A DNA stretch of 64,000 bases. It comes from Asaia sp037151935. GTDB lineage: Bacteria > Pseudomonadota > Alphaproteobacteria > Acetobacterales > Acetobacteraceae. Where the stretch lies: positions 2,356,001 to 2,420,000 of the forward strand of contig NZ_CP157575.1 in NCBI RefSeq assembly GCF_051628905.1, read 5' to 3'. Positions 52,823 to 61,978 of the stretch are shown here, one piece after another. A program made the position numbers and the translations under genes. The notes under the pieces were generated by a model. The model worked only from the letters and a program-made list of their open reading frames with translations, was not told where the DNA came from and made no database searches. The first letter of the stretch is position 1. Each line of letters starts with the position of its first letter.

Positions 52823-53905
52823 ATGGCGCGATCCCCCAGAAACGACGAAAACCCGACACCGATCGGACAATCCCCCGCCTTTCTGGAGATGCTCGACCAT
52901 ATCTCGCGTCTGGCCCCTCTCGACCGCCCCGCCTTGATCATCGGCGAGCGCGGGACGGGCAAGGAACTCGTGGCCGCCCGACTGGCGCTGCTTTCGCCGC
53001 GCTGGGACGGGCCGCTCATCAAGCTGAACTGCGCTGCCCTGCCGGATAGCCTGCTCGACAGCGAGCTGTTCGGTCACGAGGCGGGCGCTTTCACGGGTGC
53101 CCAGCGTCGCAGGCTGTCCCGCTTCGAGCAGGCCCATGGCGGCACGCTCTTTCTCGACGAAATCGCCTCGGCCTCGATGGCCGTTCAGGAGAAGCTCCTG
53201 CGCGTGATCGAATATGGCAGTTTCGAACGCGTGGGCGGCAACGAGACCATCCATGTCGATGTGCGTATCATCGGCGCTACCAATGCCGATTTGCCCGCCA
53301 TGGCGCGGAAGGGCGATTTCCGCGCCGATCTGCTCGACCGTCTGGCTTTCGACGTCGTCATGCTGCCGCCCTTGCGTGCCCGTCAGGAAGATATCCTGAT
53401 CCTGTGCGAGCATTTTGCGACCCGTATGACCTCCAGCCTCGGGCGCAAGCTTTTCGCCGGGTTTTCCGATCGCGCGCGTGAGAGCCTCATGCGTTACGAC
53501 TGGCCCGGCAACGTGCGTGAGCTGCGTAACGTCGTCGAGCGCAGTGTCTATCGCATGGATCGGCCCGAAAAACTGCTCGACGACATCGTGTTCGACCCCT
53601 TCCGTAACGGCCCTGACTGGCTGCGACCGCTCGCTGTGCCAGAGTCTGAAAGCGCTCCGGCGCCTGCGCGTGAAGCCCCAGCCCCGCAAGCCCAGCCCAC
53701 CGCCCTGCCCGACGGGGTGAACTTCACCGAGGCTACGCGCGCCTATGAGCGCAGCCTGCTCGAATCTGCCTTGCGCAACGCCCGCTTCAACCAGAAGCAG
53801 GCCGCTACGGCGCTCGGCCTGACCTATTACCAGCTCAGGCATCTGCTCCGTCAGCACGGCCTGGCCGATCGCAATGCGCGAAAGGCGGTCGAACCGGAAG
53901 GTTGA
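52823..53905 (+). CDS. pspF: Sigma-54-dependent activator PspF
   Basis: 360-residue AAA+ enhancer-binding protein. It lacks a receiver domain, as PspF does. Walker A is GERGTGKELVAARLA at about residues 42-56. The sigma-54 contact loop is GAFTGAQ at about 92-98, and Walker B is GGTLFLDEIAS. The Fis-type HTH is at the C-terminus (RFNQKQAATALGLTYYQLRHLL). PspA binding is expected to hold it inactive. The linker before the HTH (about 270-310) is Ala/Pro-rich and longer than in E. coli. It is divergent from pspA with 134 bp between starts, the standard arrangement. Confidence 0.93.
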   Translation: MARSPRNDENPTPIGQSPAFLEMLDHISRLAPLDRPALIIGERGTGKELVAARLALLSPRWDGPLIKLNCAALPDSLLDSELFGHEAGAFTGAQRRRLSRFEQAHGGTLFLDEIASASMAVQEKLLRVIEYGSFERVGGNETIHVDVRIIGATNADLPAMARKGDFRADLLDRLAFDVVMLPPLRARQEDILILCEHFATRMTSSLGRKLFAGFSDRARESLMRYDWPGNVRELRNVVERSVYRMDRPEKLLDDIVFDPFRNGPDWLRPLAVPESESAPAPAREAPAPQAQPTALPDGVNFTEATRAYERSLLESALRNARFNQKQAATALGLTYYQLRHLLRQHGLADRNARKAVEPEG

Positions 53906-54484
53906 GGGGGGCAGGACACTGTTCATAAAGTGTATCATGCAAAAGCCGTGCCAACACCATTGCGCCAGAGACTTTCAAGTCGTTTTTCCATCGCATGTGG
54001 CGCGATTTGCTATCAAAAGGAAAAAAATGCCTCCTATGGCGATGTGGCCGTGTTTTTCGTTTTTTGATACGAAGCTTGGTTTGAAACAGGCGCTCTACGG
54101 CCTCTGTCTCGTCAGCGCTTCGCAACCGTAGAGCGGCTTGACGCCTGACCCGGTGAAGCGCGTTCATCGATGATAGCGCTTATTCAGCCATTTCCCGCAG
54201 GCTCGAGAGAAGACCGTTACGGTAACTTCCCCGGAAAGCGGCACAAGAATGTCGGCGTGTCTGCGTTTTGCAGAAGAGCTCTGTCGCCTGAAACCGGGTC
54301 ATGACGTTACATCCAGAGATAACGTGGCCAGAAACGCGCCGCCTTTGTCATAATGGCTGGCCGGAACGGCGTTGATGTGCGTTTGCGTTGACGTGGCGTC
54401 AATTCGCCCGCTAAAGGGCACCTTCACAGTCCAAATGCCATCCAAGGCGCAACCGATTTTGTGCGCCGGAGGCGCTGTTTCCTC
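53906..54484 (+). promoter_or_regulatory. Long structured leader region before the DEAD-box helicase
   Basis: 579 bases separate pspF from the helicase gene. A 10-bp perfect hairpin (CGCTCTACGG at 54090-54099 with CCGTAGAGCG at 54126-54135) lies inside. An inverted TATCAAAA/TTTTGATA pair (54011-54018 and 54061-54068) would place the AAGGA of a short ORF in or next to a stem. I see no known riboswitch. A long leader is common for cold-responsive RNA helicase genes, so a thermosensitive or autoregulatory leader is possible. Confidence 0.4.
54027..54131 (+). CDS. Possible 34-residue leader peptide
   Basis: A short ORF with a strong ribosome site (AAGGA, then a run of seven As to the ATG) encodes 34 residues, containing FDTKLGLKQALYGL. 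It lies within the long leader of the helicase gene and overlaps both inverted repeats. It could be a leader peptide or chance. I do not recognise it. Confidence 0.3.
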   Translation: MPPMAMWPCFSFFDTKLGLKQALYGLCLVSASQP

Positions 54485-55774
54485 ATGACCATGACATTTG
54501 ATGAACTTGCCCTCGCGCCTGCCATTCTTCAGGCCCTCGCCGAGGCTGGCTACAAGACACCCACCCCGATTCAGGCACAATCGATTCCTCTGCTCCTGCA
54601 AGGTCGCGATCTGCTGGGAATGGCTCAGACGGGAACAGGCAAGACGGCCTCTTTTGCGCTGCCTCTTCTTCATCGTCTGGCGGCTGACCCACGCCCTGCG
54701 CCGAAGAACGGTGCCCGCGTGCTTGTTCTGGCCCCGACGCGTGAACTCGTCAGCCAGATCGCTGATGGGTTCGAAGCATTCGGCCGCCATCTGAACTTCA
54801 GCGTCACCACGATCTTCGGTGGCGTGAGCCAGTTTCATCAGGTCAATGCGCTGAAGGAAGGCGTCGATATTATCGTCGCTGCGCCCGGTCGCTTGCTGGA
54901 TCTGGTCGAGCAGGGGCTTTGCGATCTGTCGACCCTCGAAGCTCTGGTGCTGGATGAAGCCGATCAGATGCTCGATATGGGGTTCGCCAAGCCCATCGAA
55001 CAGATCGTCGCCGCAACGCCGAGTGAACGCCATACGATTCTTTTCTCGGCGACGATGCCGAAATCCATCGCTGCCCTGGTGGACAGTCTGCTGCGCGATC
55101 CGGCCAAGGTGGAAATCGCGCCGCCGTCCACCACGGTCGATCGCATCGAGCAGACGGTCATGTTCCTCGATGCGGAGCACAAGAAGGCGGCCTTGCTATC
55201 GCTACTGAGTGCGCCCGATGTCGGTCAGGCCGTTGTGTTCACGCTTCAGAAAAACATCGCCAATGAAGTCTGCTCGCATATCACCGAAGCTGGCATTACT
55301 GCCGAGGCCCTGCACGGTAATAAATCTCAAGGACAGCGCGAGCGCGCGCTCGAAGCGTTCCGCGAAGGCCGCGCACGCGTTCTGGTGGCTACGGACATCG
55401 CCGCGCGCGGCATTGACGTCGATACAGTCACCCATGTGGTCAATCACGATCTGCCCAGCTTGCCTGAAGCATATGTGCACCGTATCGGTCGCACGGGTCG
55501 CGCTGGACGCAGTGGCCGGGCGATTACGTTGTGCGATGCCGAGCAGCGCGCCTGGCTGCATGATGTTGAGCGCACCATCGGACGCGCATTGACCGTGCAC
55601 GAAAATCACCAGTGGCACTGTGAGAAAGCGCGTCATTCCACGGCACGCGCGCCGGTGCTGGGCGGCGGCCCGGTCAAGCAGGTCAAGGCGCCGAAAGTGC
55701 GCGAACGCAAGGTATGGACCGAAGAAGAAAAGGCCGCTGCACGCGCTGCCGCTATGGCGAGCCGCGCGAACTGA
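54485..55774 (+). CDS. DEAD-box ATP-dependent RNA helicase (RhlE-like)
   Basis: 429-residue RNA helicase. The Q motif is TPIQAQ near residue 27; Walker A is AQTGTGKT at 47-54. PTREL and the DEAD box (157-160) follow, then SAT in LFSATMPKS, DIAARGIDVD and HRIGRTGRAG. The C-terminal tail is basic and short, as in RhlE-type proteins. I chose the ATG at 54,485, which is in frame with a second ATG two codons later. It would unwind RNA in ribosome assembly or mRNA decay, often in the cold. Confidence 0.95.
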   Translation: MTMTFDELALAPAILQALAEAGYKTPTPIQAQSIPLLLQGRDLLGMAQTGTGKTASFALPLLHRLAADPRPAPKNGARVLVLAPTRELVSQIADGFEAFGRHLNFSVTTIFGGVSQFHQVNALKEGVDIIVAAPGRLLDLVEQGLCDLSTLEALVLDEADQMLDMGFAKPIEQIVAATPSERHTILFSATMPKSIAALVDSLLRDPAKVEIAPPSTTVDRIEQTVMFLDAEHKKAALLSLLSAPDVGQAVVFTLQKNIANEVCSHITEAGITAEALHGNKSQGQRERALEAFREGRARVLVATDIAARGIDVDTVTHVVNHDLPSLPEAYVHRIGRTGRAGRSGRAITLCDAEQRAWLHDVERTIGRALTVHENHQWHCEKARHSTARAPVLGGGPVKQVKAPKVRERKVWTEEEKAAARAAAMASRAN

Positions 55775-56129
55775 GCAACCCGGCTCTCGCATAGCCGGGA
55801 GCTGTTCAGCTGACCGCTTGTCATGGCTGGACGAGGCACGGGAGTTCGGCAGGGATTAAGGCGCCGCACCCATGCCCGTCTCTCTCAGCGTCAGGCTCTG
55901 TCTGTGATCGCTTCAGGCTGTCGATGCCATCGGGGGAGAGCGTATTGGCTGAGCGGCTTTTTCCGGTTGCCGGCGTTTTACTGGTCGATTGGGCCGTCTG
56001 TGAGGTGCGCCAGAGTGTTTTCTCGCACTCTGGGTGATATCCAGCGGTTGTGAGGAAGTCGGTGCCGTCATGTTGATCCCGGCGCGGCGAGGTCAGATAG
56101 CAATCCTCACCGTTGCACGGCCGGGTCGT
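55775..56129. other. Intergenic region with a weak hairpin
   Basis: CCCGGCT (55779-55785) pairs with AGCCGGG (55793-55799) just after the helicase stop, making a GC-rich stem without a T-run; it may be a weak terminator. I see no gene in the rest of the 355 bases, which lie between two convergent genes. Confidence 0.4.
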
Positions 56130-57455
56130 TCAGGGGCGGCCGATTGAACTGTAGGTAAAACCGGCAGCACGCAGGGCCGAAGGTTCCCAGATGTTGCGGA
56201 AATCGGCAATGACGGCACCGCGCATGGCGGCTTTCAGCTTGGCTGGAGCGATGGCGCGGAACTCGTTCCACTCGGTCAGCACGACGAGCGCGTCCGCGCC
56301 GGTTGCGGCTTCCTGCGCCGAGTTCGCGTAGATCACGCTTTCAGGCAGGAGTGGACGGGCGGGCTTCATGCCTTCCGGGTCGAAGGCCTGGATGATAGCG
56401 CCCTCCTCGATCAGGCGATGAATCAGCGGCAGAGACGACGCCTCGCGCATGTCATCGGTGTCGGGTTTGAAGGTAAGGCCCAGAATGGCAATGGTCTTGC
56501 CCTTCACCGATCCTTCGCAAAGCGCGATCACGCGCTCAGCCATGGCGGATTTGCGGGCTTCGTTGATCGCGACCGTCGCTTCGACCAGAAGCGAGGGGCT
56601 GCCTGCATCGCGCGCGATGGCGGTCAGGGCACGTGTGTCCTTGGGGAAGCAGGAGCCACCATAGCCCGGCCCCGCATGCAGGAATTTACGTCCAATTCGC
56701 TGGTCCAGCCCCATGCCGCGCGCGACGTCATGGACGTTACCGCCCACTTTTTCGCAGAGATCGGCCATTTCGTTGATGAAGGTGACCTTCATGGCGAGAA
56801 AGGCATTGGCGGCGTATTTGGTCAGTTCGGCGGTTTCCAGCCCGGTCATGACGATGGGCGTCTCGATCAGATAAAGCGGGCGGTAAAGCTGTTGCATGAG
56901 CAGGCGGGCATTGGCACCGCCATCCGTAGCCGTATCGTCGATGCCGATGATCACGCGATCGGGTCGCATGAAGTCGCCGATAGCGTTGCCTTCACGCAGA
57001 AATTCGGGATTCGAGGCAACGCTGAACGACAGATCGGGGCGCTCTTCACGCAGAATGCGCGCCACTTCGCGCCCGGTGCCCACGGGCACCGTCGATTTCG
57101 TCACAACCAGCAGGCCCTTGCGCGCATGGCGCGCGATCTGGCGCGTTGCCTCATAGACATAGGTCAGGTCGGCATGGCCGTCGCCACGACGCGTCGGCGT
57201 GCCAACCGCAATGAATACGGCATCGACAGTATCGATGGCGCTGGCCAGCGCATCGGTAAAGCTCAGACGCCCTGCGGCAACATTGGCCGAGACGATCTTG
57301 TCGAGCCCCGGCTCATAGATGGGGATCGCTCCTGCCCTGAGCGCGGCAAGCTTCTCCTGATCTGCTTCGACAATCACCACATCCGTGCCGAATTCCGCAA
57401 AACAGGCGCCGGAAACCAGTCCGACATAACCGCCGCCAATCATCGCTATGCGCAT
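56130..57455 (-). CDS. UDP-glucose/GDP-mannose 6-dehydrogenase family protein
   Basis: 441-residue NAD-dependent sugar-nucleotide dehydrogenase, most like UDP-glucose 6-dehydrogenase, which makes UDP-glucuronate for polysaccharides. The Rossmann start is IGGGYVGLVSGACFAEFG at residues 6-23. The catalytic cysteine is C269 in GPGYGGSCFPKDT. The middle dimerisation helix contains AELTKYAANAFLAMK, and the C-terminus has GLTFKPDTDDMREA. I start at the ATG at 57,455, where the Rossmann strand begins; an in-frame start at 57,503 is less likely. Probably serves cell-surface polysaccharide synthesis, but no such genes are adjacent. Confidence 0.93.
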   Translation of the reverse strand: MRIAMIGGGYVGLVSGACFAEFGTDVVIVEADQEKLAALRAGAIPIYEPGLDKIVSANVAAGRLSFTDALASAIDTVDAVFIAVGTPTRRGDGHADLTYVYEATRQIARHARKGLLVVTKSTVPVGTGREVARILREERPDLSFSVASNPEFLREGNAIGDFMRPDRVIIGIDDTATDGGANARLLMQQLYRPLYLIETPIVMTGLETAELTKYAANAFLAMKVTFINEMADLCEKVGGNVHDVARGMGLDQRIGRKFLHAGPGYGGSCFPKDTRALTAIARDAGSPSLLVEATVAINEARKSAMAERVIALCEGSVKGKTIAILGLTFKPDTDDMREASSLPLIHRLIEEGAIIQAFDPEGMKPARPLLPESVIYANSAQEAATGADALVVLTEWNEFRAIAPAKLKAAMRGAVIADFRNIWEPSALRAAGFTYSSIGRP

Positions 57456-57557
57456 GTGATCTCTCATCCTGTGCGAACCCTGAATGTGCAGGGCGTAGCT
57501 CAAACCGCGCGCGGGATAAAGCTCGCGGGAAGGAGAGCGGATGAAGGTCGCTCGGGT

Positions 57558-58199
57558 TTACTGCGCAGGTGTAGGGCCGAAGCCTGCCTGCTCTGGCAGA
57601 TGCCAGACATCGAACATGATGAAATCATAGCCGGTGCGCCTGTCTATCATCAGACTGACAAGGCCTGATGGAGAGTCGGGCGAGGGGAGAAACGCGAAGC
57701 TTTGCACGGTTTTCGTTCTTGAGATGAGAAGCGGTATATGTTGCATGGCCGGGCGATGGTTCTCGATGAAAACAATGGCGTTGCCGGCACTGCGCTCAAG
57801 GCAGATATCGGCTGTTGTGGAAAGCTGGTCGCAACGCCTGGTTTCACCATGATCAGCGAATGCGGGATCGATGGCCCTGGCGGTCCCTCGATGCGTCAAT
57901 CCCTGCGGGCTGAGTCCGAAGATCTGCCGGTCGCGCGTGACAAAGACGCCAGCATTGATCGAAACAATATTGGGAATACAGGAGTGGAAATTGAGGCGGA
58001 AGACGGGTCTGAGACTGAATGTCTCATCTGCGCTCTGCCAGTCGAAATATCCTTCGGCTTTACCGATAGTCAGCCGGGTGCCTGACAGAACTTCCTGAGG
58101 ATTGGCGCAGTAGGGCAAAGGACTGGCCTGTGCAGGGTCTGACCCTCCGATGAGGATCGTCATGAGTGCCGCAATGGCGGATAGGGATATCTTTATCAT
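57558..58199 (-). CDS. Exported hypothetical protein
   Basis: 213 residues with a signal peptide (about 1-25, ends AQA). Four or five cysteines in the mature part (including LPYCANPQE, FHSCIPNI, TRRCDQLS and ADICLERS) suggest two disulfide bonds in the periplasm. The sequence is mainly beta-like. I do not recognise a family. It lies 55 bp or more upstream of the sugar-nucleotide dehydrogenase on the same strand but shows no functional link. Confidence 0.65.
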   Translation of the reverse strand: MIKISLSAIAALMTILIGGSDPAQASPLPYCANPQEVLSGTRLTIGKAEGYFDWQSADETFSLRPVFRLNFHSCIPNIVSINAGVFVTRDRQIFGLSPQGLTHRGTARAIDPAFADHGETRRCDQLSTTADICLERSAGNAIVFIENHRPAMQHIPLLISRTKTVQSFAFLPSPDSPSGLVSLMIDRRTGYDFIMFDVWHLPEQAGFGPTPAQ

Positions 58200-58600
58200 C
58201 TGGCGCTGGATGGGAATTTTTCGAATGCCATCAATAATTTCTTATATATAACGCATTTATTTCAATACTATTATGAAATGAGATTTTTTACTCGTGATGT
58301 GAAGCTGTAATTGGGTCGCGTTCTGATATTCATAATGCGGAATGCCGCTACTGACAGGCGTCCATGTCCGGTCGCGTCGCCGGGAGAGCCCTGTCAATGG
58401 TGCCGGGATGCACTACGCGGTGCCGCCAAACGAGGGGGCCACACAAACCCGTTATGTGCGGGGTGCATGGGAGGTCAGGGCAAAAACGCCAGTTGCCTTT
58501 CGGACAGGGGAGGAGGAGAAGGGATTTCGATGTCTGACAGACACGACTCCCCCTGAGAAAACGGGTTCAGCCCTCTTCCGGGTGACGACCAGCGCGTGCC
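58200..58600. other. Intergenic region upstream of efflux gene
   Basis: About 400 bases between divergent genes. The first 90 are AT-rich, with an ATTTCA/TGAAAT dyad at 58259-58279; the rest is GC-rich and contains short plus-strand frames without family features. I see no gene or known riboswitch. Confidence 0.45.
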
Positions 58601-59899
58601 ATGCGCGTTCGGCTCGTTTTCGTGTCTAGATGGCCAAGACTGATTGGACCCGGTTTTCCCGTGCTGACCTCATCGCCTCATCCCGCCATACGATTCTCAA
58701 CCGGGCAGATCGTTCTGCTCGGGCTCGTCAGTACGATCGGCCCGATCTCGACCGATATGTATCTGCCTGCCTTCCCCCAACTCGAGCATGATCTGGGTCA
58801 GGGGCCTGGCTCAGCGCAGCTTACGCTGGCCGCCTGGTTCATCGGGCTTGCCATCGGGCAATTCTGCCTGGGGCCTCTCTCCGATCGCTTCGGGCGGCAC
58901 AAACCCATGGTGGCGGGGCTTGCCATCTATGTGCTTGCAACCATTGCTCTGGCTACGACGGGTTCCTACTGGTCATTCTGCCTTCTACGTCTGGTGGCGG
59001 CGCTTGGCGGCGCCATCACCAGTGTGATTCCGCGGGCTATCGTGCGCGATGTCGCCACGGGCCATGAGGCAGTGCGCCTGATGTCCCAACTGACCCTCGT
59101 CTTCGGGGTGGGCCCTATTCTCGCGCCGACCCTGGGAAGTGTTTTTCTGGCATTCGGAAGCTGGCGTCTGATCTTCTGGGCCGGGGCCGTCGCGGCCGCT
59201 CTGCTGGCAGGGTTGTGGCTGGTCGTCATGCCCGAGACCCTGCCGCAGGAAAGGCGCTATGCCCTGCCACCGGTCGAGATATTGCGGCGCTATCTCAGTC
59301 TGGCGCGCGAGCCTGTCTTCATGTCATCGGCGACGCTCTCGAGTTTCAGCACCTTCGTGATGTTCGCCTATCTCTCGAATGCGCCGCTTCTGTTCGAGCA
59401 TCTGCTCGGCTTTACGCCGCGCGCCTTCGCGATTTTCTTCGGCATCAATGCGGGTGGTTTCATTCTGGCAACCCAGATCAATGGTCGCCTTTCGCATCGC
59501 TTCAAATTCACTTCGGTCATGCAGGGCGGTCTCGTGGCCTGCGTCGTTTCGGGGCTGATCCTGCTGGCGGTAAGTGCGAGCCATGTCGTGGGGCAGAACG
59601 ATCCATGGCCGCTTTGTGCGCTGATCATCACCACCACCTTCACGCTCGGCTTTATCGGCCCCAACGCAAATGTTCTGGCGCTGACTCATCATGGCCATCA
59701 GGCAGGGGCGGCCTCGGCGCTGCTCGGCACAATGGCCTTTGCCATTGGCGGGTCGAGCGGCATTCTGATGGCTGCTCTCCCGCCGGGAAAGCTGAGTTCG
59801 ACCGCGTTCGGTATGCTGGCCGGGATTCTGGGCATGGTCTTGTGCAATTTCTGGCGTCGCGCTGCGGAGAAACGTCAGATGCCGCATCGCGATTTATGA
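58601..59899 (+). CDS. Bcr/CflA-family multidrug efflux MFS transporter
   Basis: Inner-membrane proton antiporter of about 412-432 residues with 12 segments. Bcr/CflA hallmarks are STDMYLPAFPQLEHDLG in the first loop, IGQFCLGPLSDRFGRHKPMVAGL at the loop between TM2 and TM3, and PRAIVRDVATGHEA. It probably exports drugs or metabolites. The start is uncertain: ATG at 58,601 or GTG at 58,661; the second leaves a short, more usual N-terminus. It is a single gene. Confidence 0.88.
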   Translation: MRVRLVFVSRWPRLIGPGFPVLTSSPHPAIRFSTGQIVLLGLVSTIGPISTDMYLPAFPQLEHDLGQGPGSAQLTLAAWFIGLAIGQFCLGPLSDRFGRHKPMVAGLAIYVLATIALATTGSYWSFCLLRLVAALGGAITSVIPRAIVRDVATGHEAVRLMSQLTLVFGVGPILAPTLGSVFLAFGSWRLIFWAGAVAAALLAGLWLVVMPETLPQERRYALPPVEILRRYLSLAREPVFMSSATLSSFSTFVMFAYLSNAPLLFEHLLGFTPRAFAIFFGINAGGFILATQINGRLSHRFKFTSVMQGGLVACVVSGLILLAVSASHVVGQNDPWPLCALIITTTFTLGFIGPNANVLALTHHGHQAGAASALLGTMAFAIGGSSGILMAALPPGKLSSTAFGMLAGILGMVLCNFWRRAAEKRQMPHRDL

Positions 59900-60003
59900 G
59901 ACCACGTCGGCACTTGGCGGCTCAACCCGGCTTTCCGGGGCGCCCGATCTCTGGTTGCCGATCCTGTGTGTGGCGCCTCTAATAGTCCTAGGCTGAATGA
60001 CAC

Positions 60004-60024
60004 GCCGCCATCTGGCATGGCGGC
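60004..60024. terminator. Hairpin after efflux gene
   Basis: GCCGCCAT (60004-60011) and ATGGCGGC (60017-60024) are perfect inverted copies around five bases. The T-run after it is poor. It lies about 100 bp after the efflux gene and could serve it; it also precedes the convergent xylulokinase end. Confidence 0.45.
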
Positions 60025-60196
60025 AATCTTCACCGGTTATCTCGCCTGCACCCTGATACAACAGTCAAAGCGGCACTGCCCGAAGACTTAAACGAAGCGG
60101 GTCTCATCGAGGATGAGCCAGGTTCTTTATGCCCTCCTGCGAAAGAGGCTTCCTGATCTCCTTGAGGGTCTTGTCGGGAAGCCTGTCTCAGCCGAT

Positions 60197-61651
60197 TTAC
60201 GGAATGGATTTCAGCGCCGGGTAGAGTGCCCGGTAGCGGGCGTAAGCCTGACGATAGGGGCCGGTCAGGCGTTCATCCGGGGCGATGGAAGCCACACGCT
60301 CAGGCGGTAGGCACACCGCACTGACGTCTTCACCGGTTGCGGCGATACGGGCCAGTCGGGCGGCACCAAAGGCCCCGCCCTGCTCGCCATTCGCGAGGCG
60401 ATGAAGGGTCACACCCAGCACACTGGCAAGGATGGCGGTCCAGAGCGGGCTGCGTGAGCCGCCGCCGATCACATCGGCCTCGTTGATGACCGTGCCGGAT
60501 TCGGCGAGGCCCTCGAGCGCATCGCGGAAGGAAAACGCAACGCCTTCCAGCACGGCCTGGGTCATCTCGGCGCGTGTCGTGTCCTGTGTGAGGCCAACGA
60601 AGCCGCCGCGCACCGTGCCGTCATTATGAGGTGTGCGCTCGCCAGAGAGATAGGGCGCGAACAGAACGGGTGAGGGGGCTTCGGGGGCTTCCGGCAGTTC
60701 AGCGAGCAGGGCTTTCTCGTCCATTCCCGTCACGCGCGACCACCAGGCGAGAGAGGCTGCGGCAGACAGGGTGACGCCCATCTGGTGCCACTGATCAGGC
60801 ACGGCATGACAGAATGAATGGATGGCGTGATTGCCGCCTGGGTGAAAGGAATCGGTGGTGACCCAGACGACGCCCGACGTGCCCAGAGAGAGAAACGCAT
60901 CGCCCGTGTGGATGGCGCCGAGCCCGACGGCTCCGGCGGCGTTATCGCCAGCACCGCCTGCAAAAATGGGGGCGTCTTTCATGCCCCAGCGTGCGGCAAG
61001 CTCGGCATTCAGTGTCCCTGCCGCTTCGGTGCCCTCGCAAAGTCCTGGCATGGAGGCAAGACGCAGACCGGAGGCTTCGAGCGCGGCATCGGACCAGAGC
61101 CTGCGTCCGGTATCGAGCCAGAGCGAACCTGAGGCATCCGACATGTCATCGATCAGCGCGCCTGTCATGCGAAAACGCAGCCAGGCCTTGGGGAGCACGA
61201 CATGCGTGACCCTGGAGAAAACTTCCGGCTCGTGTCGGGCTACCCACATCACCTTCGGCGCGGTGAAGCCGGGCATGGCGATATTGCCCGTGATCTGGCG
61301 ACAAAGCGGAAAGCGATGCTCGAAAAGCGAGCATTCCGACTCTGCACGCGTATCGTTCCAGAGCAGGCAGGGGCGCAGCACGGTGCCATCCTCACCTAGA
61401 AGGACGGCACCATGTTGCTGCCCAGACAGACCGATGCCCCGTACTGAGGCGAGCGCCTCGGGGTGGTTGTCACGCAGGGCGTCGAGCGCACGCAGGGTCG
61501 CCTCGTACCAGTCATTCGGGTCCTGCTCGCTCCAGCCCGGATGCGGGCGGCTGACTGTCAGCTTTTCGGTATGGGCAGCGATAATTTTCTGGTTTTGATC
61601 GACCAGAACCGCTTTGATGCCCGAAGTGCCGAGATCGATACCGAGATACAT
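60197..61651 (-). CDS. xylB: Xylulokinase
   Basis: 484-residue FGGY kinase, which phosphorylates D-xylulose with ATP to feed the pentose phosphate pathway. N-terminal LGIDLGTSGIKAVLVD and LSGQQHGAVLL (about residues 75-85) are XylB-typical, as is the FGGY-like FAPYLSGERTPHNDG. GGGSRSPLW follows near residue 395. Length is standard. Acetic acid bacteria route sorbitol- and arabitol-derived ketoses through this step. No xylose isomerase or transporter is adjacent. Confidence 0.93.
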   Translation of the reverse strand: MYLGIDLGTSGIKAVLVDQNQKIIAAHTEKLTVSRPHPGWSEQDPNDWYEATLRALDALRDNHPEALASVRGIGLSGQQHGAVLLGEDGTVLRPCLLWNDTRAESECSLFEHRFPLCRQITGNIAMPGFTAPKVMWVARHEPEVFSRVTHVVLPKAWLRFRMTGALIDDMSDASGSLWLDTGRRLWSDAALEASGLRLASMPGLCEGTEAAGTLNAELAARWGMKDAPIFAGGAGDNAAGAVGLGAIHTGDAFLSLGTSGVVWVTTDSFHPGGNHAIHSFCHAVPDQWHQMGVTLSAAASLAWWSRVTGMDEKALLAELPEAPEAPSPVLFAPYLSGERTPHNDGTVRGGFVGLTQDTTRAEMTQAVLEGVAFSFRDALEGLAESGTVINEADVIGGGSRSPLWTAILASVLGVTLHRLANGEQGGAFGAARLARIAATGEDVSAVCLPPERVASIAPDERLTGPYRQAYARYRALYPALKSIP

Positions 61652-61978
61652 AAAGGCAGGTCTTTCGTGGTTGTCGTGTGTCGGGCGTCAAGGCGGCACG
61701 CAACGGGCGCTTCCGCAAGCGGTCAAAAGAGGCTCAGCATATGAGGCGCTGTCGGGCCAGATGAAAGACCCCGCTCTCGCGTGATGTCGCGTCACAATCG
61801 GGTGAAATATCCGGTGTCGCTGCGGGAGATCCCGGTCAAACCCTGACAAATCACCCTCATGATCCCCATTTCATGCGTTCAGGACGCACTGCGCGTGGAG
61901 TAGGCACGCGGGCTGTTCCTGTCTATGGTCGCTCGAGATGCTGCGCGACAGAAGTCCTAACGGGCAAAGGGAGAGATG
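61652..61978. other. Intergenic region between xylB and sucB
   Basis: About 325 bases between divergent genes, presumably with both promoters. No gene is evident. I see no clear dyad or terminator. Confidence 0.5.

Noticed and set aside
55779..55799. Hairpin after the helicase as a strong terminator
   Set aside because: There is no T-run, so I list it only inside the intergenic entry.
58320..58600. Possible riboswitch (GGGAGAG and TCAGGGCAAAAAC resemble parts of the glycine riboswitch)
   Set aside because: The pairing between the two conserved parts is lost and the spacing is wrong; the downstream gene is an efflux pump. A covariance-model search would settle it.
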